Shown here: piece after piece, positions 32,206 to 44,724 of the stretch | Layout: every line of letters starts with the position of its first letter | Numbering within the stretch: position 1 is the stretch's first letter | The notes under the pieces: model-generated | Told to the model about the DNA's origin: nothing | What the model saw: only the letters and a program-made list of their open reading frames with translations | Databases searched by the model: none | Made by a program: the position numbers and the translations under genes | NCBI GenBank assembly: GCA_944472135.2 | Contig: OX235265.1 | Coordinates: forward strand, 89,622,984 to 89,686,983 | Direction: 5' to 3' | From: Trichobilharzia regenti | Lineage: Eukaryota; Platyhelminthes; Trematoda; Strigeidida; Schistosomatidae | Length of the DNA: 64,000 nucleotides

Positions 32206-34140
32206 CAGATATCCTCCGAAAACTAAACAGTGAATCATTCATTGACACCAAAATATTCGAATCCCTGAAGCCATCCGGCTCAAATATACCCCTATTCCAT
32301 GGAGTGCCGAAAACGCACTAGAAAAGTGCACCTCTTAGACTTATTCTGTATGTGACGAATTCACTTTATCATAGCACTACACTACAGTTAGTAAAAGGCA
32401 GATTTCCTGTCACTCACTCAGGAATTCTTTTGACTTTGTCAACTTCACTGAAAACGTCGACGGATCTAATCAAAGCATGTTCTCATTGGATGTGGTGTCA
32501 CTATTTACGAACTTCCCACTAACTGAAACAATGTACTATATACGCAAACACATTGATTCAAAATGGATAAACAACATTATACCAAGCGACTGCCAAACAG
32601 AGCTCCTTATTAGTTTATTTATTACATATACCACACAAGGAAACAGTATAATTAACTGGATGACAAAGTTTCGAACACAATTTATTACTATTCAGAATCA
32701 TATCAGTTTTAATTACGCGACTTCGAAACTTGAGTTTTATAGTTTTCTTTGTTCTGTCCTATTTGTCGTCGTTGGGGCAGTAGAATTTCCCAGATATCTG
32801 CCTGGACAGGTGTTGAATCATTCCTATTACACGTGTTTGTAGTTGATTCGATAAACAAAGCTTCCGTTATCGATCTCTCCCTCTACCGTGTGAGATTAGA
32901 TTTTAAAACTGTCATCTTACCCCTTCCTATTGTATGGTTGCGTGTAATTGCATGTATTAAATGCTAAAGCTGAACTATTCTCTAGATTTCTTGTTTTATT
33001 CAGGTCAACTAATGTAGATTTTGCTAGGGTTTTGTGCTCCACTAGTCTGACTACCCCTGTTCTACTACTATGACCTAGTAAATAAACTAATATGGAATTA
33101 CTTACTACTACAGTGCCCAAGTTTTACACTTACATTAAAAAGAATTCCTGTTGAGATGCATGCCAAATGTTCAATTCCTTTTTAATAATGAAATATATCG
33201 AAAAAAGGATAGTTTGCATATGATTGCCCCACTAGGCTCGTTCCTTGCAGACTTTTTCAGTGTCAGAACTCGAAGACACATCCTTAAAGAAAACGATTGA
33301 CAGCTTTGTGTTTTACAAGAGATACGTCAATGATACTTTAATTATCTCCATTATTGGAGATAATTAAAGAAGATATCCTAGAATTTTCCAAAAGCTGCCA
33401 ACCTGCATTCGAGTTTACATTAGAGAAGGAGTTTGACGTCCAAGTAACAACTTGTGAACAAGATGGAAGGTCAGAAAGACCCGTCTACAGGGAGCAGTTG
33501 TGGAAAGGACAAATCACTAACTTTCATAGTTGGGTGCTTTTATATACAAAGCAAAACCGGACCCATTGATTGAACCACCTAATTCACAGCATTTACAGCC
33601 CTGACACAATGGAAGTAGAGCTGAACACTCTGAAAAGATTAATTCTTGAAAATGGCTACCCCAGACGTTTCATCACGAAATCCCTGAACCCTAAACAACT
33701 AAAATTTCCCACATTTTCTGCTCCTAAAGGACTTCTTCACCTGAATCTATAATTCAATGAAGCCTCACTGGTAGAAATACTGAGAAACAGCTATCCCGCT
33801 CATTGATGAAAACCTGCTCCGCGGCTACCACTGCTGACCTCAACAACGTGCATCTACTAATTCACCTGCTTGTGGGGGAGCTAGGTATTTCTGCCTCACA
33901 CAGAGTTTGTTATCCAAATGCATCATCGAGCACTCACCCTAATGGTTTTATAAAGGAGAAAAAAAGATCCCCCCGCCGCAGCTCTATGCTGGAACACTTG
34001 GTCAAGTTTGGATACCAAGCTAACCCACAAACCAACTTCAAAGTCATCTACAGAACACGTGGGAATTTCGCCAGAAGAGTGCAAATCAAACTTCTCCGAA
34101 CTGAAGATGCAATCGCAATTTACATGTTAAATCCTTAAGT
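32206..34140 (+). pseudogene. Penelope-like element, RT to endonuclease, broken
   Basis: Domain order on the forward strand: the finger motif region (SGSNIPLFHGVPK-like, ~32270), VSLFTNFPLTETM (32495), then an insertion, NVQFLFNNEIYRKKDS (33165), IAPLGSFLADFF, FYKRYVNDTLIIS (33312; the YVDD catalytic box has become YVND), FEFTLEKEFDVQ, RPVYREQLWKGQITNFHSW, IYSPDTMEVELNTLKRLIL, GYPRRFITKSLN, and the endonuclease end RRSSMLEHLVKFGYQANPQT with TEDAIAIYML. Each block is recognisable as Penelope, but frames shift repeatedly. It is not functional. Confidence 0.8.
32630..33165. other. unknown ~0.5 kb insert inside the Penelope-like element
   Basis: The expected Penelope coding text stops near LISLFIT and resumes at NVQFLFNNE. 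The DNA between has no RT similarity that I can see and no match elsewhere in the window. I could not define terminal repeats or a target-site duplication. Confidence 0.5.
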
Positions 34141-34627
34141 TTGCATACAGGAGTAGTTTGTTCAGTTACTAAATCTACAATGGAACTGATCTGTTTTATC
34201 ACCAAATACGTAGCCCATTTTTGTTTTTTTTGTCTTTTTAACTGTTTCATTTCCTTTCCTCACCCCAAATAAACCTGACACTCGTTCAATTTTAGCTGAA
34301 TTCCTCTCAGTCCCATGAGTTATATTAGGTCACTAAACTTTGTTTAACTTTAGTCTCTACCCTATCAACATTTCTTATATTACCTAACTTGTTATCTAAA
34401 ATCTAGAATTCTAACGACACATCTTTGAAAATATTGCTTTTATTGCTAAAATAATTTACTATTTTGTGTGACTGTATAACTTGGGAATGATATCACTAAC
34501 GACAGTAACTCTTCGCTGAATGTCTTTTATTTTATACTGATAGAATTCAAAATATTTAAAACTTGTCTATACGTTTCAAAGATTCCAAGTGTTAGTTTGT
34601 AGAAGCTTGATTAATTTCAATATTTAT
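34141..34627. other. unassigned DNA downstream of the Penelope-like element
   Basis: No hammerhead-like fold was found here, in contrast to 20.9 kb. Confidence 0.4.
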
Positions 34628-34950
34628 CATGGATTGTTATCAGCTAGAGTACCGCTGTAAGCCATAAAGGAGTATTAAGCGACTATCTATTTCGCCCCTG
34701 TTTGGAACTTCTCATCAGTTCATTACCATAACACTGACGGAGGCCAGTTTTGCAGAAGAAAGAATCCCTAGGCTATTGGATTCCATTTTAGTTGCTGAAT
34801 GATCAGCGAGCTTGATCTTATAACCTGAAGATCCTAGATTCCTTGAAGAGTTCCAGATTAGGAAGAAATAGCCGTCCAGTACACCTCGCTGATTTTCATT
34901 GCTTATCCAGCCAACTGATATCAATCCGTGATCAAACATGAAGCTTTCGA
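34628..34950. mobile_element. head-to-head alpha-type SINE pair, short arms
   Basis: Left arm 34628-34735 (reverse): outer body 'atcagctagagtacc', decayed core. Right arm 34740-34950 (forward): 'ttagttgctgaatgatcagc', 'gcgagcttgatcttataacc', a damaged B box, TGAAGAGTTCC and 'ccgtccagtac', then outer body ending 'tgatcaaacatg'. Confidence 0.6.
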
Positions 34951-34989
34951 AGTTTTTATTTTAGACGATCCTAAATAGATTTTAATTGC

Positions 34990-36400
34990 TTGGCTTCTAT
35001 AGTTTTAGGTAGACCAGGTAGAAGGTGCATAGATCATATCTTCACTCTCCGACAGATTCTGGAACATAGACACACTTTCCGGCGTCAAACGATCACCATA
35101 TTTCTTGACTTGAAGGCGGCCTTCGACTCCGTGGATCGAAAGGTACTATGGCAATGTTTGACTGTGAAGTGAGTGCCAAGAAAGTACACTGCACCAATCA
35201 AGGCACTCTATTCAATCTCACGTAGTCATGTAAGGGCTTATGGGGAATTGTCATCTGAATAGATAACAACCAGTGGTGTCCGACACGGATGTCCACTTTC
35301 CCCATTCCTGTTTAACTTCATCATAGATATTCTAATGGAAATATCATTAACTGAACGTAACGACTTAGGAATCGGCTTGTTACCAGGGAATAGTCTTATG
35401 GACTTAGAATATGCAGATGACATAGTCCCGTTAGAGGAGGATGCTGAAAAATGCAGAGTCTTCTGAACACCTTGAGCAGCAATCTTCGTATGTTTGGCAT
35501 GCGATTCGCCCTGCAAAATGTAAGATGCTGCTACAGGACTGGATTACGTCAACCCCTAACTTAGTGATAGGGAGTGAAGTGATAGAACATGTTGACCACT
35601 TCACCTACTTGGGAAGTTGTATTAGCACCAATGGACTGATTGGCGAGGAAATTTCAGCACGGATCCAAAATGCTCGAGCTGCTTTCGCTGACTTACACCA
35701 CCTCTGGCGTAGGTGTCACATCCAGCTATCAACCAAGGGACGCTTGTACTGCACTGCAGCAGTTCGTTTCGTCCTTCTCTATGTCTCTGAAACATGGCCA
35801 ATACGAGTTGAAGACATGAAAAGGTTGACTGCTTTCGATCATAGATGTCTGCGATCTCTTTCTCACGTTAGGTGGTATAATAAGGTGTAAGTAATGTTGA
35901 CGTTAGGCGTAGAGTGTTGGGCAAACAGAGAAAATCAATCGAAGAGGCCATAAACTTACATAGATTGAGATGGCTAGGTCACATGCTGCTCATGCCTAAC
36001 CATCGCCTCCCTCGACAGACATTACTAGCTGATAAAGGTGCAGGTTGGAAAAGAGTAAGTGGTGGCCAAACAAAAACATGGCCTCATCGATCCATGATAT
36101 CCTTGACAGTTAAACTGAGTCAGGTAGGGTAGGAGATGCAGACTTCTGGGTTGGGGCCCTCTGGACTCTAGGAATCAATGGCTGGAGACGATAGGTGACA
36201 TGGCTCAAAATCGTTGTCGATGGCGGAGATGTATTCAGTCTCTGTAATCTTTCATATTCCTTTCTACCATTACCCATTCTGTTTCACTCTTATGCTTGTC
36301 AAACTCTATCGATTCTCTTCACTCATCTTCTTGTCTAACTTTCTGTGTGTTATTTGGAACGTGGCAAATCGAAGTGCTGCACTTTGGTGCAAAGTTCTAT
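34990..36400 (+). pseudogene. LINE-G reverse transcriptase (non-LTR), frame-broken
   Basis: Forward-strand RT motifs in order: RCIDHIFTLRQILEHRH, LDLKAAFDSVDRKVLWQ (motif A, 35103-35155), GVRHGCPLSPFLFNF in another frame, YADD (35410-35421), RFAL-type CKMLLQDW, HFTYLGSCIST, RLYCTAAVRFVLLYVSETWP, a C-terminal LHRLRWLGHMLLMPNHRLP, and 3' sequence to about 36400. The GH.LRM-like C-terminus resembles RTE-related LINEs, but I am not certain of the clade. Three or more frameshifts and a missing 5' part make it dead. Confidence 0.8.
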
Positions 36401-37344
36401 GTTGAAACCAGACAGAGACAGACATAGTTTTATTAGATATGAAGATGCACTTAAAACTTTAACGTTTTTATGGATATACAGTTTTTTGTTATTCACTCTA
36501 GTGCTACTGAATTCCACCCCAGAGAATACCTCATTAATCTTTCAAAAATAAGATGAATTAAAAGGCGATATAATAATTTCTTGGATTTTTAAACTGTTTG
36601 CGCAATTCTGCTGTCCCTTGTTACAAATCAACTTCGCATCTCTTCAATGTAATCCTGGTTAAGATGATTTTGCAAAAAAAGGTGTTTTTATACTTTGAAT
36701 TTTAGAACAAATATGATGCCAGTATGATTAATTTATTTTTAACTCACAATTTGATAAGTTTTAACAGACTTCAAGAGAATTAAAAAAAAACTGACAGACA
36801 GACACTAATGTCTAGTGGTGGAGAGGTTTCAAACTAATCTCACTTATTTTTTATTTTTCTATCCTCCTGATTCTTTACTTTGAAATAAACTTGATACTCT
36901 AATACTTTGCCTCATCCAGCATCTGACTACTATTCGAAATGATGGAGTCATCTGATGAAATTGATTCTAGGGAAGCAATGAAAAAAGAATCTAGAGACGT
37001 GAAACGTCTGACGATTTGAATATCGTGAAGAACGCCATATTCACAGAGATGGAAAGCTGATAAAGAACCTGAAAGGTAATCATAATCAGTCAGGGTTTCA
37101 CTCCTTGTGTAGCTGGATGTTTATTATTTAAAAAGAATAATTTTGTCTTTTAGTTTTTCGGAAACTTTGCAAATTAAATATTTAACTATTTAGTTTTCAT
37201 TGCCTTGGTTTTCGTCACTCATATGATGTTGTTTATCAAATTATGTCTGATTGACTGATGAAGAACATAGAATTTTGCACAGAGTGCATCAGTTCAGTTC
37301 ACCATACATTTTAAGAAGTACAGTAAGAAGATAAGAATAAAATG
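36401..37344. other. unassigned AT-rich DNA
   Basis: Contains a hairpin GACGT-GAA-ACGTC near 37000 that is discussed under findings. No gene recognised. Confidence 0.4.
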
Positions 37345-38128
37345 GTTGTACAATAGACAACCAACTACAGGTGAACATAGATAAAACAGAGGTGATGAAG
37401 ATTCCTGGTCAACACCAACAGCAACAACTACAACAGACAACAATCAGCCAGCATAAATGGGATGAACCTGAAAGAAACAACCTCCTTCACCTACCTACAC
37501 ATCTGGGAAGCATCGCTTCAACTACAGGCGGACGGAACTGACGAGGATATCAAAGCCAGAATCGGAAAAGCAAGACAAGCTTTCATTACTCTCAAGTCGG
37601 CGTGGAGGTCAACATCACTCAGCATCAAAAATAAGATCCAGATTTTCAACTTCAGTGTGAAGCCAGTGCTACTATACGGATCAAAGGCTTGGCGAGTCAT
37701 AAAGAGCACCTCAAACAAACTGCAGACCTTCATCAACAGTTGTTTTCGCTAAATACCACTCAAGATCAGATGGCCAGCCAGAAAAGATCAGCAACAGGGA
37801 TCTCTGGCATTGAGCGAACCAATCAGGAACCGATTGTGAAACAAATAGGCAGAAAGAAATGGAGATGAATTGGCCATACGCTGAGGAAACCATCAAGTGA
37901 CATCACACGCCAAGCCATCGCTCGAGTGGAATCAGGCCGAAAGGGAAGCGGCGAGTTGGTCGTCAGTGCAACGGTGACTTTGAGGAGGTCATGTGAAGAG
38001 GAGATGAAAGCATGTGGGCAGACTTGGAGCGGGGTGGAAAAGTTGGCAGAGAACCGAATGCAGTGGAGATTTGCAGCTGAAGCCCTATATTCCTCTAGGA
38101 ATTAAAGGATATAATAATAATAATACAG
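37345..38128 (+). mobile_element. RTE retrotransposon, 5'-truncated
   Basis: Starts in the RT thumb region ('ctacaggtgaacatagataa', the QVNIDKTEV codons) and runs to the 3' end with an ATAATAATAAT tail. The 96-codon stretch 37462-37752 reads KARIGKARQAFITLKSAWRS and IFNFSVKPVLLYGSKAWRV, standard RTE text. It is diverged from the two young copies but has few indels, so it shows what the unexpanded sequence looked like. Confidence 0.85.
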
Positions 38129-38257
38129 TAGACAAACATAGATCTAACAGACACTGTAGTTAAATGAGTGTAGGAGATCATTTTCGGGATCTAGATGATA
38201 ACAAAAATTGAATACAACTGCAGAAATGTGATCAACTTATCACAGGAAGCCAGGAAG

Positions 38258-38450
38258 TACGTCGGTGGCACGGTGGCTAGGACTCTCGCCGACTATGCAC
38301 ATGGTACGAGGTTCGATCCCCCGCAGACGCACACCTGATATCTATGGTCGGCCTGCAAAATTTGGGCTACCGATATCCATGCTGAAAATTCCATACTTGT
38401 ACCAAAAATACAGTGTGGAATCAAGCTGTAATCAAAAAAAAAATCAAAAA
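38258..38450 (+). mobile_element. SINE-B'
   Basis: Head GTACGTCGGTGGCACGGTGG with B box GAGGTTCGATCCCC and closing AGACGCAC, body 'acctgatatctatggtcgg', end 'gtggaatcaagctgtaatc' and an A tail. Only small changes from the 6.5 kb copy. Confidence 0.8.
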
Positions 38451-38950
38451 ATTCACCTATGGTTTCTTAACATCCAAAAGATCACATTCAGACAGTTTAC
38501 ACTGCCCATCTGGACTTGATTAAACAACAAACTACGTCACGGACTGTGACGGTGTCTCATATCCGTAAATTATCAAGCATTACCACTCTCTGAAGTCTAC
38601 ATGTCGTTCGACGGGAAACTAGAGGTCACAAATACATCAACGATGATGAAAGTTGGCAAGTGCCAAAAGACCTCTTAAAATACAAGTTGTTGCTACATTC
38701 AACCGTCTCACCCTGCAGCTATAAACTAAAAGTTAGTGTAGACTGGCCCTATAGTATCACGCTTCACGTTACAGTTGTAAAATCACATGTCCAACATGTT
38801 CAGCTTATTGCTCTCAGTATTCATGAGACTCCTCAACTTGTCACCGCCTTCAAGTAATACGATAAGCTTGCCTGCATCCTTAGAGTAACTACCATACTAC
38901 CCTGCTGGCAAATCGATTCCTGTAAGGTTGAAGTGAAATAGATTCACACC
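38451..38950. other. unassigned DNA upstream of the full-length RTE
   Basis: No shared repeat or gene recognised. Confidence 0.45.
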
Positions 38951-38960
38951 CATCTATAAA
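38951..38960. repeat. target-site duplication of RTE copy 1, left
   Basis: CATCTATAAA, repeated at 42238-42247 directly after the element tail. Confidence 0.85.
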
Positions 38961-41900
38961 CCTCGCCAGATACTAGCTTGCTAGGCTACTAGCTTACTAG
39001 TTTTCTCGCCGGTCCCAAGCCCGGGTAAAGAGGGAGGGTTGGGGCGTGGTGCTAGCAACTCCACCCCTGTAAAACAACCAAATCGCTACAGAAACTTCAA
39101 CGAATAAATATATTAAAAATTCTAAAAACATAAGCAATAGCCTTACTTTTCGCTGGAATCGGGGAAGTGAAATGACGCAGGCTGGTGAAAGCCTTCGGGA
39201 AGCCAGTCAGCCGATGTGCCTTCTTTCGATGAAAGCAAAAGTAAGGATGGGTACCTGGAATGTTCGTACAATGTACGAAACTGGAAAGGCTGCCCAGATA
39301 GCCGCTGAAATGAGAAGGTACAGAATAGAAGTGTTGGGAATCTGCGAAAGCAGATGGAACGGAACTGGAAGGTGCCAACTACCTACTGGAGAGACAGTAA
39401 TCTTTCCGGCCACCCAGAGGACAACCATGAGCACACCGAGGGAGTGGCCATCATGATGTCACCAACAGCAACCAAAGCTCTCATGCAGTGGGAACCAATC
39501 TCCTCCAGGATAATGACAGCCAGGTTCAACTCAAAAGGAAGGAAAGTTACAGTCATTCAATGCTATGCGCCTACAAACGTCTCAGAACAAGAGAAGAAGG
39601 AGGCGTTCTACAGACAACTACAAGCAATAATGGACAACGTCCCAAATGGCGATATCAAAATCCTGATGGGCGACATGAATGCGAAGCTGGGAGGAGACAA
39701 CACAGGAAGAGAACTCACCATGGGTCGTGAGGCCCTCGGCGAAATGAACGACAATGGTGAACTCTTCTCAGACTTCTGCGCCTTCAATGATTTGGTGATT
39801 GGGGTAGTGTGTTCAAACACAAGGATATACACAAGACGACATGGATTTCACCAGATGGAAACACCAAGAACCAAATAGACTTCATCTCAATTTCAAGAAA
39901 GTGGAGACGGAGCCTACTGGACACAAGGTCAAGGAGAGGAGCAGATGTGGGTTCAGACCACTATCTAGTACAAGGGACTTTCAAGGTGAAACTAAAAGCC
40001 TCGAGGATAGCTGGGGATAGGCCACAATGCAAGTTCAACACTCAATTACTGAAGGACACAACCACAAAAGACACTTTCACTGCAACTGTCAGAGCAAAGC
40101 AGGAAACACTACGCGACATCACTGAAGAATCATGCGTGGAAGAACATTGGAAGTCTCTGAAGGCGATTCTCAACGAAACGTGTTCAACGGTTCTAGGAAG
40201 AAAGAAGAGACAAGACAAGGAATGGCTCTCAACGGACACTTGGAAATTAATAGAAGAGAGGAGAATGGTGAAAGAGAAAATGATTCAATGCAAGGACGGA
40301 CAGGAGAAGGAGACGATGAGCTCAACTTACAAAGCACTGGACAAAGAAGTGAAGAAGAGTGCTAGGAAGGACAAAAGACGATTCTACGACAACCTGGCCA
40401 CTGAAGCTGAGAAGGCAGCAGGCAAAAGGGACCTGAGGACACTATATCAGATAACCAAATCTCTATCCGGGAAGAGATCAACACAAGCGAAACCTATAAA
40501 AGACAGCCAAGGGAACCCAATTACCAAGGAAGAAAAACAGATTAAACAATGGGCGGATCACTTCAAAGGACTCTTGAACCGACCATCACCTGCAACCCGT
40601 CCAGAAATACCAACAACAGCGCGCACACAACTGCAAGTTGACACCAATCCTCCAACGAGAGCTGAAGTCTTGAACGCAATCAAGCTTCTGAAAGCTGGAA
40701 AAGCAGCCGGACCAGATGGAATACCCCCTGAAGCACTGAAAGCGGACCCAGAGACTACAGCAGACATGCTGACTCCATTATTGCAAAAGGTCTGGAAGGA
40801 GGGAAAGGTGCCTACTGACTGGAGGAAAGGTTACCTCGTGAAACTACCAAAGAAGGGCGACTTAGGCCCCACTCTGCAAGAACTGGCGAGGAATCATGCT
40901 CCTATCGACGCCAAGTAAAATCCTGAGTCGCATCATCCTGGAGAGATTAAAGGACGCACTGGAGACAGAACTCCGACCAGAACAAGCTGGATTCAGGAAA
41001 GGCAAATCATGTACTGACCAAATTGCAACTCTACGCATCATCATCACAGAACAAAGCATGGAATGGCAATCAAACCTCTACCTCAACTTTATAGACTTTG
41101 AGAAGGCCTTCGACAGCGTTGATCGTGAAGTAATTTGGAAATTACTCGAGTACTATGGCGTACCCCAAATATTCATCAACCTTATTCAACAGCTGTACGA
41201 CAACGGCACATGTCAAGTGATCCACAACGGAAAACTCAGCGAGGCGTTTGGAGTAAACACAGGAGTCAGACAAGGGTGCTTACTATCACCAATGATATTC
41301 CTAATTGTGGTGGACTGACTGGATTATGCGTCAGACAGTGGGAAACGAGAAGACAGGAATATCCTGGACCGACGTGAAGAACCTAGAAGACCTGGATTTC
41401 GCGGATGATTTATGTTTGATGTCACACACAATCGAAGACTTACAAGCGAAAACCGACAAACTGGTCGAAGAAGCAGCCGGCGAAGACAGGACTCCAGGTG
41501 AACATAGACAAGACGGAGGTTATGAAAATAACCAACCAACAACAGCAACAACATCCAACGTCAATCACCATCAACGGGAGGGATTTGAAAGAGGTTACTT
41601 CATTCACTCACTTATCTAGGGAGCATTGTCTCAACTACAGGAGTCGGAACGGACGAGGATGTCAAATCGAGCGAGAATCGGGAAGGCGAGCAGAAACACA
41701 TTCATCAACCTGAAATCAATCTGGAAATCTTCGTCACTCAGCATCAACCACAAAATTCGGATTTTCAATACAAACGTCAAGTCAGTTAGTTCTTCTATAC
41801 GGATCAGAAACTTGGGGCGGGTCACAAAGAATATTTCCAAAAGGTTGCAGACCTTTATTAACAACTGTCTTCGCTCTATACTGAAGATCAGATGGCCGGA

Positions 41901-42237
41901 AAGAATCACCAACAAGGAATTATGGGAACAAACAAAGCAAGAACCAATCGCCCAACAAATATGCAGGAGAAAGTGGAGATGGATCGGACACTCGCTGAGG
42001 AGACCGCTGGGTGACATCGCGCGTCAAGCCCTCGAGTGGAACCCGAAAGGGAAGCGGCGTGTGGGACGTCAGTGCAAGGGTGACATGGAGGAGACCGTGT
42101 GAAGAGGAGTTGAAAGAATATGGACTAACATGGATGCAGGCGAAAAGTACAGCAGAAGACAGAAGCAAATGGAGACGTGCAGTTGAAGCCCTATGTTCCA
42201 CTAGGAACCCAAGGGAGCAATAATAACAATAAGAATG
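38961..42237 (+). mobile_element. full-length RTE retrotransposon, copy 1 (SR2/SR3-like)
   Basis: A complete 3.28 kb insertion bounded by a 10 bp target-site duplication. Parts: a 5' leader (38961-39171) with 'cgccggtcccaagcccggg', one long coding region for endonuclease plus RT, a short 3' untranslated end (gaagccctatgttccactag), and an AAT-rich tail. Size, single polyprotein and short tail are typical of the RTE clade, which is abundant in schistosomes. It is nearly identical to the copy at 60.5-63.8 kb. The coding region is broken by frameshifts, so this copy cannot make the full protein. Confidence 0.9.
39172..42225 (+). pseudogene. RTE endonuclease-reverse transcriptase polyprotein, frameshifted
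   Basis: The start codon at 39172 matches the intact frame in copy 2. The apurinic-type endonuclease shows MGTWNVRTM, GICESRW, MGDMNAKLG and SDHYLV. A lost base near 39403 and another near 39805 break the endonuclease frame. After AGPDGIPPEAL (about 40710) the RT continues as KKGDLGP, then in the next frame GIMLLSTPSKILSRIILERL, FIDFEKAFDSVD (motif A), TGVRQGCLLSPM, and in the next frame LEDLDFADDLCLMS (FADD at 41398-41409), then the C-terminal RRKWRWIGHSLRR. At least three +1 shifts occur in the RT half. Confidence 0.85.
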
Positions 42238-42247
42238 CATCTATAAA
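42238..42247. repeat. target-site duplication of RTE copy 1, right
   Basis: CATCTATAAA, identical to 38951-38960. Confidence 0.85.
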
Positions 42248-42640
42248 AAGTAAATCTCTGTAATTTCTTCTCAGGCTGCTTATATTACCAGAGACTACTT
42301 CTTTGATTCCTCCATAGGCAGACACTACTATGACACGTTTTGAACAACGGAGTTGAATTTCATCCTCAAGTCAATAAATACAGTAAGTGTTGGAAGCCAA
42401 TTAGTATACCTCTTTTCCAGAACCCAGCGAATGATGAAAACCACTTATTCACTTCCATCCGGACATGAAATCTGCCTGATTTTCTTGAATCTCTTCATCT
42501 CGGTCGCCAATTAGTCTAGGTAATGTTAGAAACTCTAGGATGGTAGAAAGAATATTAGTCAATCTGCCCTTAGCTTAAAAATGAAATGCATGGTTAGAAA
42601 TGTCAAAAACTGATTTGATTTGCCATAAATGGATTCCAGA
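42248..42640. other. unassigned DNA
   Basis: Nothing recognised. Confidence 0.4.
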
Positions 42641-44130
42641 ATTTTTATAATCGACAGACGTTTAATAGCATGACCTGTCCAATTCCAGTCAATTGACTGA
42701 ATGGTTTTCTCCTAGATTTGTAATGCTGAAAAGTCCTGACTAACGGAATTTCACCGTAGAACTCCGAACACAAGTGCAGGCGTTCAAGGTGTCACACTCC
42801 ATGTAGTACACAGAGGAAGAAACGAAAAGTCAAAAGAACTAAAATTAGCGAAAATGTGAAGGGGAAACTATAGTAATATGAAAAAACACATGAGAATTTA
42901 TTGTATCTAGCTGATTACCAAGAGTGAATGCATCTGAGCCACTCAGGACGATAGTGACCCATATAACCGAAGTTTCCAAGCCATAGGATCTTAACATCCC
43001 AAACATTGCGAATAGGTAGTCTAAACCTGTCTACATGAATTAAACCAACATTCAAAGACTTCATGATCTGATGCCTAGTTTTAATCTGACCATATTTTTT
43101 CAACTTGACCCCACGTCAGCTGCCGTCGCTGAACGAGAAAGTGATGGCTTAGTATGTGTAACACGTGTCTTGGCAGTCTCAGTTTCACAATCTTTTCGAA
43201 TGACTTTCCCTCCTTACGTGAACTCACTATCGCTGATCATATTGCACTGACTAACACCAGTGATAGAACGCTTATACCTATGGTCAAAGACAAATAGTCT
43301 CTTCAGTTCTTTTCCTTTTAGTAGCCAAGACTCAGGAATAAAATGGACAAAAAGCACTCTTGAATAATGCAGTCTGCCAAAAAAGATATAAGTTGGCTAA
43401 TGTCACACAAGATCTTTATACCTTTGTTGAGATTTCCTCAACAACAAGTTCATCGAAGCTGATCTGATTTCCGAAATAAATGAAGTGGTCAGCACGCTCT
43501 ACTGCTTCATTCCCTATATTTAAACTAGAAGTTGATTTAAACCAGTCCTATGACATCTTCTTACAGTCGGAAATAGCTAAAGACACGTCAAGCATCCAAA
43601 GATTTCTGCTCGAAATATTCAGAAGGTTCCATATTTTCTCAGCCCCCTTCTCCTAGGAGGATGTGTGCGTCGGTGGCACAGTGGTTAGGACTCTCGTCGA
43701 CCATGCACATGGTCCGGGTTCGAGCCCACGCCGACGCACACCTGATATCTATGGTCGGCCTGCGAATTTTGGGCTACCGATATCACATGCTGAAAATTCC
43801 ACACTTGTCTCAAAAATACGGTGTGGAATCAAGCTGTAATCAAAAAAAAAAAATGTAATCATCCACATATTTTAGGTCGCCAAGACCGTTCCTTGGTAAC
43901 AAGTTAAGTCGGTGTCAACTCCATTAGGACATCTGTGATTAAATTAAACAAACTGGGGATAGTGGACATCGCTGACGGACACCACTAGCTGTCATCACTT
44001 CAACTGACAACTTTTCGTAAGCTTTTACATGGTTAAGTGAGTGCTTTCATCAGTGTGATACATCTTGTCGACACTCCCTTCACGGTCAAGCGTTTCGTAA
44101 ATGATGTACAGTAATGACGAAAACATCGAA
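42641..44130 (-). mobile_element. LINE-G copy with a nested SINE-B'
   Basis: On the reverse strand: text before the catalytic box (44130-43890), YVDDYI just before the SINE, then LLGEGAEKIWN-like text, the CDHFIYFGNQIS region near 43480 ('accacttcatttatttcgg'), and the C-terminus KSLNVGLIHVDRFRLP with EWLRCIHSW ending at 42915. These match the order in the 35-36 kb copy. Heavily mutated. Confidence 0.7.
43665..43855 (+). mobile_element. SINE-B' nested in LINE-G
   Basis: Head GTGCGTCGGTGGCACAGTGG closed by CCGACGCAC, the body and a 12-base A tail. It splits the LINE codons right after YVDDYI; the flanking LINE text (gatgattacat, then ctcctaggag) joins to DDYILLG if the SINE is removed. Confidence 0.85.
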
Positions 44131-44724
44131 ATCCTTCTCCTATTATAATGTCTGCATTGTTTCACCAGCAGTTTTCGTTTCATCACTTGGTCAGTTAATT
44201 TGTCACCATTCAGAATCCTTGTAGAACAGTTAACACATGCAATATACTACTTACAAAACCTTGTAAGTAGCACAGAAATATTGAATAAAATTCGAGCTAA
44301 AAATTTGCCATAATTATTTTTGCTGAATTAAAAAAAATTGAATCACATTTTATGAGCTACATGATATTAAAAGTGATAATCTAAAAGGAAAGCAAAAATA
44401 ACATGCTGATAAATATTACTGATTTATTTGAGGAAAAACACAGATTTTCTTCAGCGAAGAAATATTTCCTTTCAACTACTTCATTCATTTTCAAGCAGCC
44501 TGTACATTCGTATTTATATTATGGGAAACAAAAGCATTAGGTGCCACTCAAAACTGTTCAGTCAATATGATATGATAAGAAAAAAGATAATTAACATGAT
44601 GCTTAAACAGGTAGAGTTGAAGTGGATGAATTATAAAGTTTTTAAAAGAATTAGTAAATAAGTGAATCGGTATTAACATTTTTAAAGTAATTCAGGTGTT
44701 TTTAAAAAAATCTAAAGTGAGATT
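44131..44724. other. unassigned AT-rich DNA
   Basis: The 77-codon frame at 44428-44661 shows no domain. Confidence 0.4.

Noticed and set aside
38451..38950. Search for a gene disrupted by RTE copy 1
   Set aside because: No coding text is recognisable on either side of the 10 bp duplication.
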